Shown: positions 6,510 through 14,234 of the stretch, piece after piece
Numbering within the stretch: position 1 is the first letter of the stretch
How the letters are laid out: each line of letters starts with the position of its first letter
NCBI GenBank assembly: GCA_030615265.1
Contig: JAUWZP010000011.1
Location: 1 to 34,486, forward strand
Source of the DNA: Candidatus Bathyarchaeota archaeon
GTDB lineage: Archaea > Thermoproteota > Bathyarchaeia > Bathyarchaeales > Bathyarchaeaceae
Direction: 5' to 3'
Length of the DNA stretch: 34,486 bases
Notes under the pieces: generated by a model
The model's database searches: none
Told to the model about the DNA's origin: nothing
What the model saw: the letters and a program-made list of their open reading frames with translations, nothing else
Translations under genes and position numbers: made by a program

Positions 6510-8564
6510 ATGCGAATCACCAAAATCACCTTTCTAGCTACTCACAGCAAAACAGCTTTAACCATAAAGATCGCCGCCATCACACTTGCAACCCTCGCAA
6601 TCTATAACCAAGACTTATTCGCAATAGCCAACGAAGGCACAACGAGCGAACTAATGAGCTACATAATCGCCATACCCTTCCTCTTCGGATACTTCATCTA
6701 CCGCAAAAGGAAAATGCTCAAAGCAACCATAACATTCAAAGAATCTAAACCCTCCAGAAGCAATATCCACATTCACGAAATCGTCGGCGCACTATTCTGT
6801 CTACTAGCCCTCATAATCTACTGGCACGGATCCTACACATTTTATCCACTCGAATACCACATAGCTTCTCTTCCCCTCTTCCTAGCAGGAACCATCCTAA
6901 TAGTATTCAACACGCAAACCCTAAGAACCCTAACCTTCCCCATAACCTTCCTACTATTCCTCATCCCCCCACCCATTCAAACCATCTACACACTAGGCAC
7001 AACACTATCAACGTATAACTCTGAAACCGTATACACACTCCTCAAAACACTAGGCATGCCCGTCAGCCTAACAACCCAATACGGAGCACCAGTCATATTC
7101 CTCGAAAGCTCAGAAATACTGCCCTCAGCCTTCACAATTGACATAGCATGCGCAGGCATATACTCCCTAATAGGCTTCACCCTCTTCGCATCATTCTTCG
7201 CACACATTGCAAGAGGCGCAATGCCAAAAAAACTAGCAATATTCATCATAGGCCTTCCACTAATCTACGGGCTCAACATAATCCGAATCACAACCATCAT
7301 ACTAATCGGCGCCCAATATGGAATAGGAGCAGCCATAGGAGTATTCCATCTCTTCGGAGGTTGGGCCCTCATATTCCTAGGAACTCTAATCCTACTCCCC
7401 TTCTCAGAGAAGATACTAAAAATTCAGATCATAACCACAAAGTCCAAACCACAGCCCTGCTCACACTGTGACAAACGCCCAGTAGAAAAACAAAACTTCT
7501 GCCCAGCATGCGGAAGACTACAAACATACCCACGTATGAAAATCTCCAAACGAGACATGCTCAAAATAACTGCTCTCCTAATAAGCACAAGCCTAATCAT
7601 GCTTTACGGAGTACCCACACTCGCATTAACACAAGGACCTGAAGGAGTCGTAATAACAAGCGGCGAACAAGTAAGCACACAAATACTCCCAGAAATCCCA
7701 AGCTACACACTTGTATTCGTCGAAAGAAACACCGAATTTGAACAAATCTCAGGACAAGACGCCTCATTGGAGTACCAATACGTCGCTTATGGAAGCCCCA
7801 TCATCCGAGTGACCTTAGAAATAGGCGTCTCCCTATCGTCCGTCCATAGACCTGAGATAAGCTGGGTCACATGGCCACAAAGAACTGGACGCCAGCCCCA
7901 AGCCATACAACTAGACCTAAGAGATGTCCAGCTCCTCCAAAACCCACCCATAACCGCCAGGTTTTTCGCATTCGAGCATCCAGGATTTAATCAAACCCAA
8001 GTGATGTTATATTGGTATGAGCAAGCAATCTTCGAAACAGGTTCTGGCCTAGAACAGAAATACGTAAAAATAACCCTCATCGCCAACACTAACAACCCAC
8101 AAAACTTCTCCAAAATCGAGGACATGCTTTTACCATTCGGCGAAGCCATCGCCAACTACTGGAAGCCGATTAAAACCTGGTCCAAAATCACCTTAACCAT
8201 TGCCCAATACGGAACAACCTTGATTGCTGCGATAACCTCTTTGCTAGCAGTCATGCTAATTCTACATCGGATAAAGAGAATAAAACAATCAAAAGCCTCC
8301 CTTCAAACGTTTAACAAACTCGTTTTACCCGAAGAGAGAACCATCCTAAAAGCCGTCAATCAAGCAGGCCAGAAAGGAAGATCCACAGGTCAATCCGTAG
8401 CCTCATTCTATCAGAAACTCTCGCAAGCACCAATCAGATTTAAGACGCTTCTTCAGAAGCTTAGTCAAGCAGAAGAAGCAGGACTAATACACAGAGAAAT
8501 AGCTAACCAAGAGGACAACCCAATACTTATATGGAAAATCAATGTAAATTTGCCGAGTTCCTAA
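6510..8564 (+). CDS. Multidomain archaeosortase (exosortase family transpeptidase)
   Basis: The N-terminal 300 residues form about eight membrane helices with the exosortase/archaeosortase triad: C214 in DIACAGIYSL, R259 in NIIRIT and H280 in FHLFGGW. The family cleaves C-terminal sorting tails of surface proteins and attaches them to lipid. A four-Cys zinc ribbon follows (C317/C320 and C331/C334), then a membrane helix near 350-370. An extracellular domain of about 190 residues comes next, containing VHRPE (H446) and MLYWYEQ, which recall the EpsI/DUF3485 partner of bacterial exosortases. Another membrane helix (about 565-592) is followed by a cytoplasmic winged-helix-like end (about 606-680, ending GLIHREI...LIWKIN). 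Family members are usually about 200-300 residues, so this is a fusion. SD AAGGA lies 9 nt before the ATG. The probable substrate is encoded at 9862. Confidence 0.8.
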   Translation: MRITKITFLATHSKTALTIKIAAITLATLAIYNQDLFAIANEGTTSELMSYIIAIPFLFGYFIYRKRKMLKATITFKESKPSRSNIHIHEIVGALFCLLALIIYWHGSYTFYPLEYHIASLPLFLAGTILIVFNTQTLRTLTFPITFLLFLIPPPIQTIYTLGTTLSTYNSETVYTLLKTLGMPVSLTTQYGAPVIFLESSEILPSAFTIDIACAGIYSLIGFTLFASFFAHIARGAMPKKLAIFIIGLPLIYGLNIIRITTIILIGAQYGIGAAIGVFHLFGGWALIFLGTLILLPFSEKILKIQIITTKSKPQPCSHCDKRPVEKQNFCPACGRLQTYPRMKISKRDMLKITALLISTSLIMLYGVPTLALTQGPEGVVITSGEQVSTQILPEIPSYTLVFVERNTEFEQISGQDASLEYQYVAYGSPIIRVTLEIGVSLSSVHRPEISWVTWPQRTGRQPQAIQLDLRDVQLLQNPPITARFFAFEHPGFNQTQVMLYWYEQAIFETGSGLEQKYVKITLIANTNNPQNFSKIEDMLLPFGEAIANYWKPIKTWSKITLTIAQYGTTLIAAITSLLAVMLILHRIKRIKQSKASLQTFNKLVLPEERTILKAVNQAGQKGRSTGQSVASFYQKLSQAPIRFKTLLQKLSQAEEAGLIHREIANQEDNPILIWKINVNLPSS

Positions 8565-8613
8565 AAAAAGATCCAAAACCAACTTAACGCGAGAGTTAAG
8601 GTCGCTTAGCACT

Positions 8614-9510
8614 ATGCCAAACACACACAAAGTAAAAGAACACGAAACCAGGTTTGCTCCAAAAGTTCTAATCGAGACAATCCAGCAGCTCGAAGATGAG
8701 AAAGAAGCACTAAGGCGCGAACTATGGAAGTATAAACGAAAACCTGCCGGAAGAATCGGCTACCCACTTCTTTCTCTTGGCGCCATGGCGCTTATCTGGT
8801 CTGTGATATCCACATCTTATGTTCCCGCATTCATCGGCATAGCTCTAACGTTCTGGGGAGCCCTACTTCTATTCATAAGACCCATAAAATACGTGAAAGC
8901 CGACCTGCTAAACTCCACAGCCCTTCCAACATTCACAGCAATCAATAGAATAATCAAAAACCTGAATTACAAAGGCAAAGGCGTATATTTGCCTCCAAAA
9001 CACTTCAAAGGATTCAAAAGCGGAAAACTATTCATCTCATCGGAAGAAAACATCGACATCATTGAATACCTACCACCGGCTGAAAAAATAACCCGAGAAG
9101 AAGTTTTCTTCAAAAACCCCCAAGGCATGTGCCTTACTCCCTCAGGAGTAGACCTTACAAACCTTTTCGAGGATGAACTAGGAATAGACTTCAACAAGGT
9201 CGACATGGAATACCTTCAAACCAACCTTCCAAAACTTTTCATCGAGGGGCTCGAAATAGCCAAAGATTTCGAGATGAACACGCGCGGCAAGATAATCAGG
9301 ATCAAAATATGGAACTCCATCTACAAAGACTTTTGCAGTAGAGCCAGAAAGACTTCTAAGAACTCCTGCACCTCCTTTGCATGTCCTTTATGCAGCTCCA
9401 TCGCATGTGCCCTAACCCGCGTTACAGGCAAACCCATCATCATCAAAAAGAGCAAGGTTTCCTCAAAAGGCGAAAAAATAGAGGTTCACTATCAGATCAT
9501 AGAGGAATGA
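8614..9510 (+). CDS. Conserved-looking membrane protein of unknown function, archaeosortase-linked
   Basis: I do not recognise a named family. The 298 residues divide into a short coiled coil (about 20-45, IQQLEDEKEALRRELWKYK), two adjacent membrane helices (about 48-90), and a cytoplasmic alpha/beta domain. The C-terminus carries a cysteine cluster, CPLCSSIACAL, followed by TRVTGKPIIIKK, with further Cys residues just before it. The cluster could bind metal or be lipid-modified. The gene follows the archaeosortase by 49 nt and precedes a tiny two-helix protein by 3 nt, so it probably belongs to the same transcript and may be an accessory factor for sorting. Evidence for that role is purely positional. 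Confidence 0.6.
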   Translation: MPNTHKVKEHETRFAPKVLIETIQQLEDEKEALRRELWKYKRKPAGRIGYPLLSLGAMALIWSVISTSYVPAFIGIALTFWGALLLFIRPIKYVKADLLNSTALPTFTAINRIIKNLNYKGKGVYLPPKHFKGFKSGKLFISSEENIDIIEYLPPAEKITREEVFFKNPQGMCLTPSGVDLTNLFEDELGIDFNKVDMEYLQTNLPKLFIEGLEIAKDFEMNTRGKIIRIKIWNSIYKDFCSRARKTSKNSCTSFACPLCSSIACALTRVTGKPIIIKKSKVSSKGEKIEVHYQIIEE

Positions 9511-9513
9511 TGT

Positions 9514-9723
9514 TTGCAATTCCCACTGTCTTTTGCAGACCTGACGCTTTGGCTAGCCATCACATCAATCATCCTGCTAGCAACGTCGGAACTGATATCA
9601 CCATACTACGGAAGAACAAACCTACTGGTAGAAAAAAAGCGCCTACGGTCCACAGCCCTAACAGTTGGCATAATCTTTATTCTCTCCATTTTGGTGCAAA
9701 TCTACCTGATGGCGCCATTCTAA
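9514..9723 (+). CDS. Small two-helix membrane protein
   Basis: This 69-residue frame starts with TTG 3 nt after the preceding stop codon; GAGG in the upstream gene's last codons serves as Shine-Dalgarno. It consists almost entirely of two membrane helices (about 9-27 and 46-65) separated by a polar, basic loop (YYGRTNLLVEKKRLRST). Tight coupling with the 298-residue membrane protein suggests the two interact. No family recognised; it lies between the archaeosortase and its likely substrate. Confidence 0.6.
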   Translation: MQFPLSFADLTLWLAITSIILLATSELISPYYGRTNLLVEKKRLRSTALTVGIIFILSILVQIYLMAPF

Positions 9724-9819
9724 TAGGCTCAGGTCTACTTGTTTCGCATGCGGCGCTATCTAACCTTCTTATACTTCTAGAACAACTGAAGCCATTTTAT
9801 AGCTGTTATGTCCACAAAC

Positions 9820-9831
9820 ACATATATATTT
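9820..9831 (+). promoter_or_regulatory. TATA box for the sorted surface protein
   Basis: ACATATATATTT lies about 36 nt before the ATG at 9862. An archaeal transcript would start near 9851, giving a leader of about 10 nt. The surface-protein gene therefore has its own strong promoter apart from the archaeosortase transcript. Confidence 0.5.
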
Positions 9832-9861
9832 CTAAATCCAACAACTTAATGGGATAAATAC

Positions 9862-10533
9862 ATGTCAAAATCTAAGTCCTTACTAATATTCGCTCTATTG
9901 CTAGCTGTAGTATCAGTTCCACTTGCCAAAGCCGAAACAGGCACGATACGAATCGAACCAGCATTGCCCTTAATGATCGAAAGTCCCGCGAGCTTTGAGA
10001 TATGGGTCCAAGGAGCTGGAGACCCTACTTTCGAGCCCCACCTATTATTGGTTATGACCGAGACATCCTTCGATGGATGGCTCGTCGGCGACCTGGAAGT
10101 CAGTTGGACAGGCGGGTCGACAAGTTTCTCAAAAGCAGACTTCACGTACGCCGATGAACTAAGCGCAAAGGTTCCCCCCTCAGGTACAACACCCGGCGCC
10201 AGATACAATGTAGCAACCCTGAAGACCAAACTGAACTACCCCGTTGAGGAACCAATTGAAGAGCCAATCTACTGGGCAATGAAACCGTTTCTAAGCGGAC
10301 CCCTACACACATCGCCTAAACAAGAGTTCACTATAGAATTGCCATCCACAGATCCCCGAATGCTCATATACGCTCTAGGCAAGACGCAGCAGTCAAAGGT
10401 ACCTGAACTCTTCAACAACAAGGTACCACCTACAATACCGGGATTCGTAGTACCTGAACTTGGCACAATACTCCTAGCCGCAGCACCGTTTGCCGCCCTA
10501 GCACTATACGCGATCAAACGAAAGAAATTGTGA
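9862..10533 (+). CDS. Secreted surface protein with VPEL-type C-terminal sorting tail
   Basis: The 223-residue protein has a clear signal peptide (KSLLIFALLLAVVSVPLAKA, cleavage likely before ETGT) and an extracellular beta-rich domain. It ends in a tripartite tail: the motif VPELGT (from residue 197), a hydrophobic helix, and KRKKL. This is the architecture of archaeal CTERM proteins (PGF-, PEF- and VPxxxP-type) that archaeosortases process. The motif is closest to PEF/VPE variants by eye. The acidic-proline stretch NYPVEEPIEEPIYW and the segment TETSFDGWLVGDLEVSW are distinctive, but I recognise no ligand-binding family. It lies 1.3 kb after the archaeosortase on the same strand and is the obvious dedicated substrate. 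Confidence 0.75.
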   Translation: MSKSKSLLIFALLLAVVSVPLAKAETGTIRIEPALPLMIESPASFEIWVQGAGDPTFEPHLLLVMTETSFDGWLVGDLEVSWTGGSTSFSKADFTYADELSAKVPPSGTTPGARYNVATLKTKLNYPVEEPIEEPIYWAMKPFLSGPLHTSPKQEFTIELPSTDPRMLIYALGKTQQSKVPELFNNKVPPTIPGFVVPELGTILLAAAPFAALALYAIKRKKL

Positions 10534-10587
10534 CACATCTACAACGCGACAACAATGCTACAGCGCGTAGAAGTGACAGGTTTCCAC

Positions 10588-10611
10588 CTTTTTTACTTAA
10601 TACCTTAAGTA
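10588..10611 (+). terminator. Poly-T plus hairpin after the sorted surface protein
   Basis: A run of six T at 10589-10594 (after CCACC) sits about 55 nt past the stop codon. It is followed by the perfect 7-bp stem TACTTAA/TTAAGTA (10594-10611, loop TACC). Archaeal transcription ends at T-runs, so this is a reasonable terminator, though the hairpin lies after rather than before the T-run. Confidence 0.35.
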
Positions 10612-10789
10612 GCGATAAGGATCCAACATTCTACTAAAGAAAAGCTGCCTCCACACATGCATTTTTGTGTAGATTTAAGAATCTTCTGTTGCCTTAGGCA
10701 TCTTTAAGCCACAAAAACCCAGAAAATCTAAAAGCCTCGAACCCACAAACAACGATTACTTTAATCATAATGAAGGTGGAAGACGACTC

Positions 10790-11401
10790 GTGCCCGCAAA
10801 AAACAAACATAGATTGTCGAGTCTCGACAGGTCTATTATCAATATTCTTAGCAACGATCATCCCAAAACGGTTAAACAACTAATCAAGTTGGTGCAACTG
10901 AAGAACGATAGACCTGAACAGGAGATTGCTGAACGAGTCTTGCTTTTGCAGGATCAACGTAAGATAGTCCTTAAAGATCAACTTCCCCTTTCCTTCACCT
11001 TGAAAGACTACATGCTCTCATTTCACGCCTACTGGTACTTAGTAATCATCGTGCTTGCGGCAACCACGACAACTCTCATTTTAGCGAATCTAGAGCGCGC
11101 ACCCATCATTGGAGGTATTCTTCTATACGTAAGATACCTTTTCGGGTCAATATTCGTTCTCTTCCTTCCAGGATACAGCTTCATAAAAGCCCTATTTCCG
11201 GTAAAAGAAATTGACAACGTGGAACGCGCCGCCTTAAGCATCGGAATGAGCCTAGCCATCGTCGCTATCAACGCGCTAATCCTGAACTATACGCCATGGG
11301 GAATATCAACTAACCCCATAACACTCAGTCTGCTTGGCCTAACCTTAACTTTATCAACTGTAGCCGTTGTGCGAGAACATCAAACTCTTTCCAAGAAATA
11401 A
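10790..11401 (+). CDS. DUF1616-like membrane protein with N-terminal winged-helix segment
   Basis: Residues 1-65 look like a winged-helix domain (LDRSIINILSNDHPKTVKQLIKL). They are followed by four membrane helices, including the segment PGYSFIKALFPVKEIDNVERAALSIGMS, which resembles the DUF1616 (COG4743) family. DUF1616 proteins are common in archaeal surface-glycan and sorting loci, but their reaction is unknown. GTG at 10790 is chosen as start because AAGGTGG lies about 10 nt upstream. The flippase follows after about 60 nt on the same strand, so the two are probably cotranscribed. Confidence 0.7.
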   Translation: MPAKNKHRLSSLDRSIINILSNDHPKTVKQLIKLVQLKNDRPEQEIAERVLLLQDQRKIVLKDQLPLSFTLKDYMLSFHAYWYLVIIVLAATTTTLILANLERAPIIGGILLYVRYLFGSIFVLFLPGYSFIKALFPVKEIDNVERAALSIGMSLAIVAINALILNYTPWGISTNPITLSLLGLTLTLSTVAVVREHQTLSKK

Positions 11402-11462
11402 CAAAAACTACATCCAATCTCTATTTCTCCAGCACAAATAAACCTTCGAGGTGTCATGTCTA

Positions 11463-12986
11463 TTGGAAGCTAATAATGTAGCCAAAGGAACTTTCCAAAT
11501 AACATCTATGAACGCCATCCAATACATAGTTATGGCACTCTTCTACGTTGTTGTGGCGAAGACCAATGCCCTAACTCCAGCGGATCTAGGTCTCCTCTCC
11601 GTTCTATCCTTCATCGCCTCTACCCTTGTCTTATCAACACTGGCTTTACCCACAGCGTTAACCAAATTTGCATCGGAATATATGGGAAAAAACCAATCCC
11701 AAAAAGCTGCCTCTGTGCAACGAACCTTGACAAGAACCGTTGTAATGCTATCTCTAGCAGGTCTAATGGTAGCTACCATTCTCTCAGCACCGCTCTCACA
11801 ATACTTTTGGGGAGCCACTGAGAACGTCCCGCTGATAATCCTGATTTCCATATCAGCGTTCCTTATGAACCTGATAACCTTATACCGTTCTGGACTACGG
11901 GCTCTTCAGCTCTTCGGGAAAATGGCACAAGTAACCCTCATATACATCCTTATTAGTCGAATCATCGCTGCTATCCTAGCTTTACTCGGCTTTGGAGTTT
12001 CAGGCGTAATAATCGGCTACATTATAGGATCAATTGCAGGACTAACAGCAGCCATCACATTCGTCCGCGGCAAATTCGCCAAACCCAACAACCGGACACC
12101 CATAAAGCCTCTGCTCAAATTCAGCTTCCCCCTTTTCCTAAGTTCCCTGGCACTACTAATCTTAAGCCAAGCTGACATCATAATCCTAGCTTCTGCCACT
12201 TCTAACTATGCCCTCGTAGGAATCTATTCTGTAGCAGTCCGAAGCCTGCTTGCCCTTTCCGTGATCTGGCAACCAATCATGATCACAATATTCCCAATAA
12301 TCTCATCTCGATTCGGCCTTCAAAATCCTAAAGGTGTAAGCAACGCCCTAAAGATAGCAAGCCGATATTTATCTTACACGATCATTCCCAGCTGTGTTTT
12401 GCTGGCCACCGTAGCACCAACCGCACTAAACGTTTTTTATGGACCAAACTACGTTTCAGGCGCTACGGCCCTAGCTATACTAGCCATATCCATAATACTC
12501 GCTGCCCTCCTCACGCTTTTGACCACAACCTTGACAGCTATCGGAGAAACAAAACAGGTGTTGAAAATTAATCTGATTTCAGCGCTCGTGGCTGTCACGT
12601 TACTTATGAGCCTTGTGTCTATGTTTGATGTGGTCGGAGCAGCTGTCACACGATTGGCGGTGCGTGCCTTAAGCCTGACATTGGCAGTGCATATGCTTCG
12701 CAAACATGTAAGTGTTCAGTTAGACAGAGAAGCGTTGTGGAAGTCAGTCATAGCCTCGATAATGTCCGTACCATTCCTGTTTGTGCTGGAATCTGTGATG
12801 ACTGAAAGATTTCCCGCTTTTCAGGTTTTAGCTGCAGAAATCCTAGTGGCTGGAGTAGTCTACCTCGCATCCCTATATGCCCTTAAGGCTTTGAATGGCC
12901 AAGACTTCGAGCTGCTGAGGCAGTACTTTCCAAAGCCTTTCTCAAAACTAATTGATGGGCTTCAGAAAATCATGACTAGAAAATGA
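11463..12986 (+). CDS. Wzx-like oligosaccharide flippase (MOP superfamily)
   Basis: About 12-14 membrane helices span the whole protein, which is about 507 residues and of normal length for the family. NNVAKGTFQITSMNAIQYIV at the N-terminus, LALPTALTKFASEYMGK, and the central SQADIIILASATSNYALVGIYSVA are typical of polysaccharide-biosynthesis exporters in the MATE/MOP superfamily. Such proteins flip lipid-linked sugars across the membrane for S-layer glycosylation or polymer export. I place the start at TTG 11463, because GAGGTG lies 9 nt upstream; GTG at 11451 is in frame but overlaps that ribosome site. No glycosyltransferase lies next to it, so its partners must be encoded elsewhere. Confidence 0.8.
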   Translation: MEANNVAKGTFQITSMNAIQYIVMALFYVVVAKTNALTPADLGLLSVLSFIASTLVLSTLALPTALTKFASEYMGKNQSQKAASVQRTLTRTVVMLSLAGLMVATILSAPLSQYFWGATENVPLIILISISAFLMNLITLYRSGLRALQLFGKMAQVTLIYILISRIIAAILALLGFGVSGVIIGYIIGSIAGLTAAITFVRGKFAKPNNRTPIKPLLKFSFPLFLSSLALLILSQADIIILASATSNYALVGIYSVAVRSLLALSVIWQPIMITIFPIISSRFGLQNPKGVSNALKIASRYLSYTIIPSCVLLATVAPTALNVFYGPNYVSGATALAILAISIILAALLTLLTTTLTAIGETKQVLKINLISALVAVTLLMSLVSMFDVVGAAVTRLAVRALSLTLAVHMLRKHVSVQLDREALWKSVIASIMSVPFLFVLESVMTERFPAFQVLAAEILVAGVVYLASLYALKALNGQDFELLRQYFPKPFSKLIDGLQKIMTRK

Positions 12987-13076
12987 CAGCGTTGTGAAGT
13001 TCTAACCATGCGGCTGTACGAATCCCAATTTTGTCTACACAATCTCTACTCAGGTAAGCAGATCCCCAGCATTTGA

Positions 13077-13128
13077 GTATCACCGGTTATTCTGCCGTAT
13101 CAAAAAGAATCACGGTGACCGGCGATAC
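13077..13128 (-). other. Extended stem-loop between convergent genes
   Basis: GTATCACCGGT (13077-13087) faces ACCGGCGATAC (13118-13128). As minus-strand RNA all 11 pairs form (one G-U); as plus-strand RNA one pair is an A-C mismatch. Inside it ATTCT and AGAAT add a second stem. It lies downstream of both the flippase (plus) and the small membrane protein gene (minus). It could be a terminator, an RNA processing element or a small structured RNA. Confidence 0.4.
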
Positions 13129-13283
13129 CCTATTTGGAATACTGTAAAAGACACTAATCACTAGCTCACATGTGACAACAAAATTGCCAAAAAAGCCTCG
13201 TTGGCTCCATTGCAGTGGGAACACGTACATGGTGGAAGTAGAAGAACAAAGTTGTAAATGAAAGACTTCTGTCCGCTTAGGTT

Positions 13284-13511
13284 CTATTCCGTCCACTCAC
13301 TTGCCAATCTCCATATGAAAAATCCAGTCATGCTGATGAGAAAGGAAAAGATTGTGAAAGTGTCCTGCCTTAACCAAGGCGTGAGATGTGACAGCGGAGC
13401 AGACAACCATGAAGGATGTACAAACGCAATTATCACTCCATAGATCCAACCTAATAAACCGTAGACAAAGAGGAGTTCTCCAACAACTTTGGCAAGGGCC
13501 ACTAATTTCAT
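13284..13511 (-). CDS. Small two-helix membrane protein
   Basis: Within a longer open frame the convincing start is the ATG at 13511, with GAGGAG about 9 nt upstream. This gives a 75-residue protein. It has two membrane helices (LVALAKVVGELLFVYGLLGW and FTIFSFLISMTGFFIW) separated by a short polar loop with a Ser/Pro-rich stretch. No family recognised. It is divergent from the 125-residue membrane protein at 13698, with A/T-rich promoter-like DNA between them. Confidence 0.5.
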   Translation of the reverse strand: MKLVALAKVVGELLFVYGLLGWIYGVIIAFVHPSWLSAPLSHLTPWLRQDTFTIFSFLISMTGFFIWRLASEWTE

Positions 13512-13660
13512 ATAAGGGTCTCCTCGTTTTCCTATAGTCAACAATTGTATTCTAATATCGGAATCATAAAAAGGTTCGCAAGATGGAGAAAGACCCTTTT
13601 CGCAGATTAGGGAAGACGTCCTCCGCAAATCCCTCTTTTCTGAGTGTTTTACTCTCAATT

Positions 13661-13670
13661 CTTATATACT
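13661..13670 (+). promoter_or_regulatory. TATA box for the 125-aa membrane protein
   Basis: CTTATATACT is centred about 32 nt before the ATG at 13698, so transcription would begin near 13692 with a leader of only about 6 nt. The spacing supports 13698 rather than the upstream in-frame start at 13644 as the true start. Confidence 0.5.
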
Positions 13671-13697
13671 TTAGTCCATACCCTCTTTCTGGGGGGA

Positions 13698-14075
13698 ATG
13701 TCTAAATTGCACCTGGCGAATAAAAGAAGAATTGCTCTGATAATTGCTTCTCTAGTGGGGTTAAACGGTGTTGGAAACATAGCTCTCGGAGTATGGTCAT
13801 TTCTTGAAATTGACTCTTTGAACATAACCAACCGAGTTACAGCTTTAAATTCCATGATTGACTCACTTGACCCAAGTCTTGTGGCAGCGCCTGCGCTAAG
13901 AGATCAATTACTAACTCTAAAAACAGCAGTGGTTGAAGAGCTGAATGTCTTTCTTGCCCACAACCAAAACTTCAATGTCATACCAGCATTCCTAATTTTT
14001 CAAGGAATAATCTTTGTAGCCATATCTTTAGCCATTTACTTGATAATTCCAAAGAAAGAAAGCGCGCACACATGA
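13698..14075 (+). CDS. Two-helix membrane protein with external helical loop
   Basis: This 125-residue protein has one membrane helix near the N-terminus (ALIIASLVGLNGVGNIALGVW) and another near the C-terminus (IPAFLIFQGIIFVAISLAIYLI). Between them lie about 60 polar residues predicted helical (TALNSMIDSLDPSLVAAPALRDQLL). The shape recalls small sensors or four-helix-bundle domains, but no signalling domain is attached. ATG 13698 is preceded by GGGGGGA and a well-spaced TATA box. The last codons include an alternating GCGCGCACACA tract. No family recognised. Confidence 0.55.
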   Translation: MSKLHLANKRRIALIIASLVGLNGVGNIALGVWSFLEIDSLNITNRVTALNSMIDSLDPSLVAAPALRDQLLTLKTAVVEELNVFLAHNQNFNVIPAFLIFQGIIFVAISLAIYLIIPKKESAHT

Positions 14076-14234
14076 AATAATACCACGTCAAAAGCACCAA
14101 AAACACAAGAGCTTGAAAGCTGGCAAATTTGGATTTGAATAGACAACTGGTAAGCATGGCAACGGCGGAAGATTTTTTGGAAAACAGAAGGAAATGGGTA
14201 ATGTAGAAAATGCTAACCACATGTTAAGAAAGAA

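Noticed and set aside
7148-7471. 107-aa plus frame within the archaeosortase gene
   Set aside because: It overlaps the catalytic core in another frame and is His/Arg/Asn-rich, a product of the A+C bias.
9381-9857. 158-aa plus frame overlapping two membrane genes
   Set aside because: It overlaps the coupled genes 8614-9510 and 9514-9723 in another frame and has no domain.
9846-10229. Minus frame opposite the VPEL-tailed protein
   Set aside because: The plus-strand gene has signal peptide, tail and TATA box; the minus frame has none of these.
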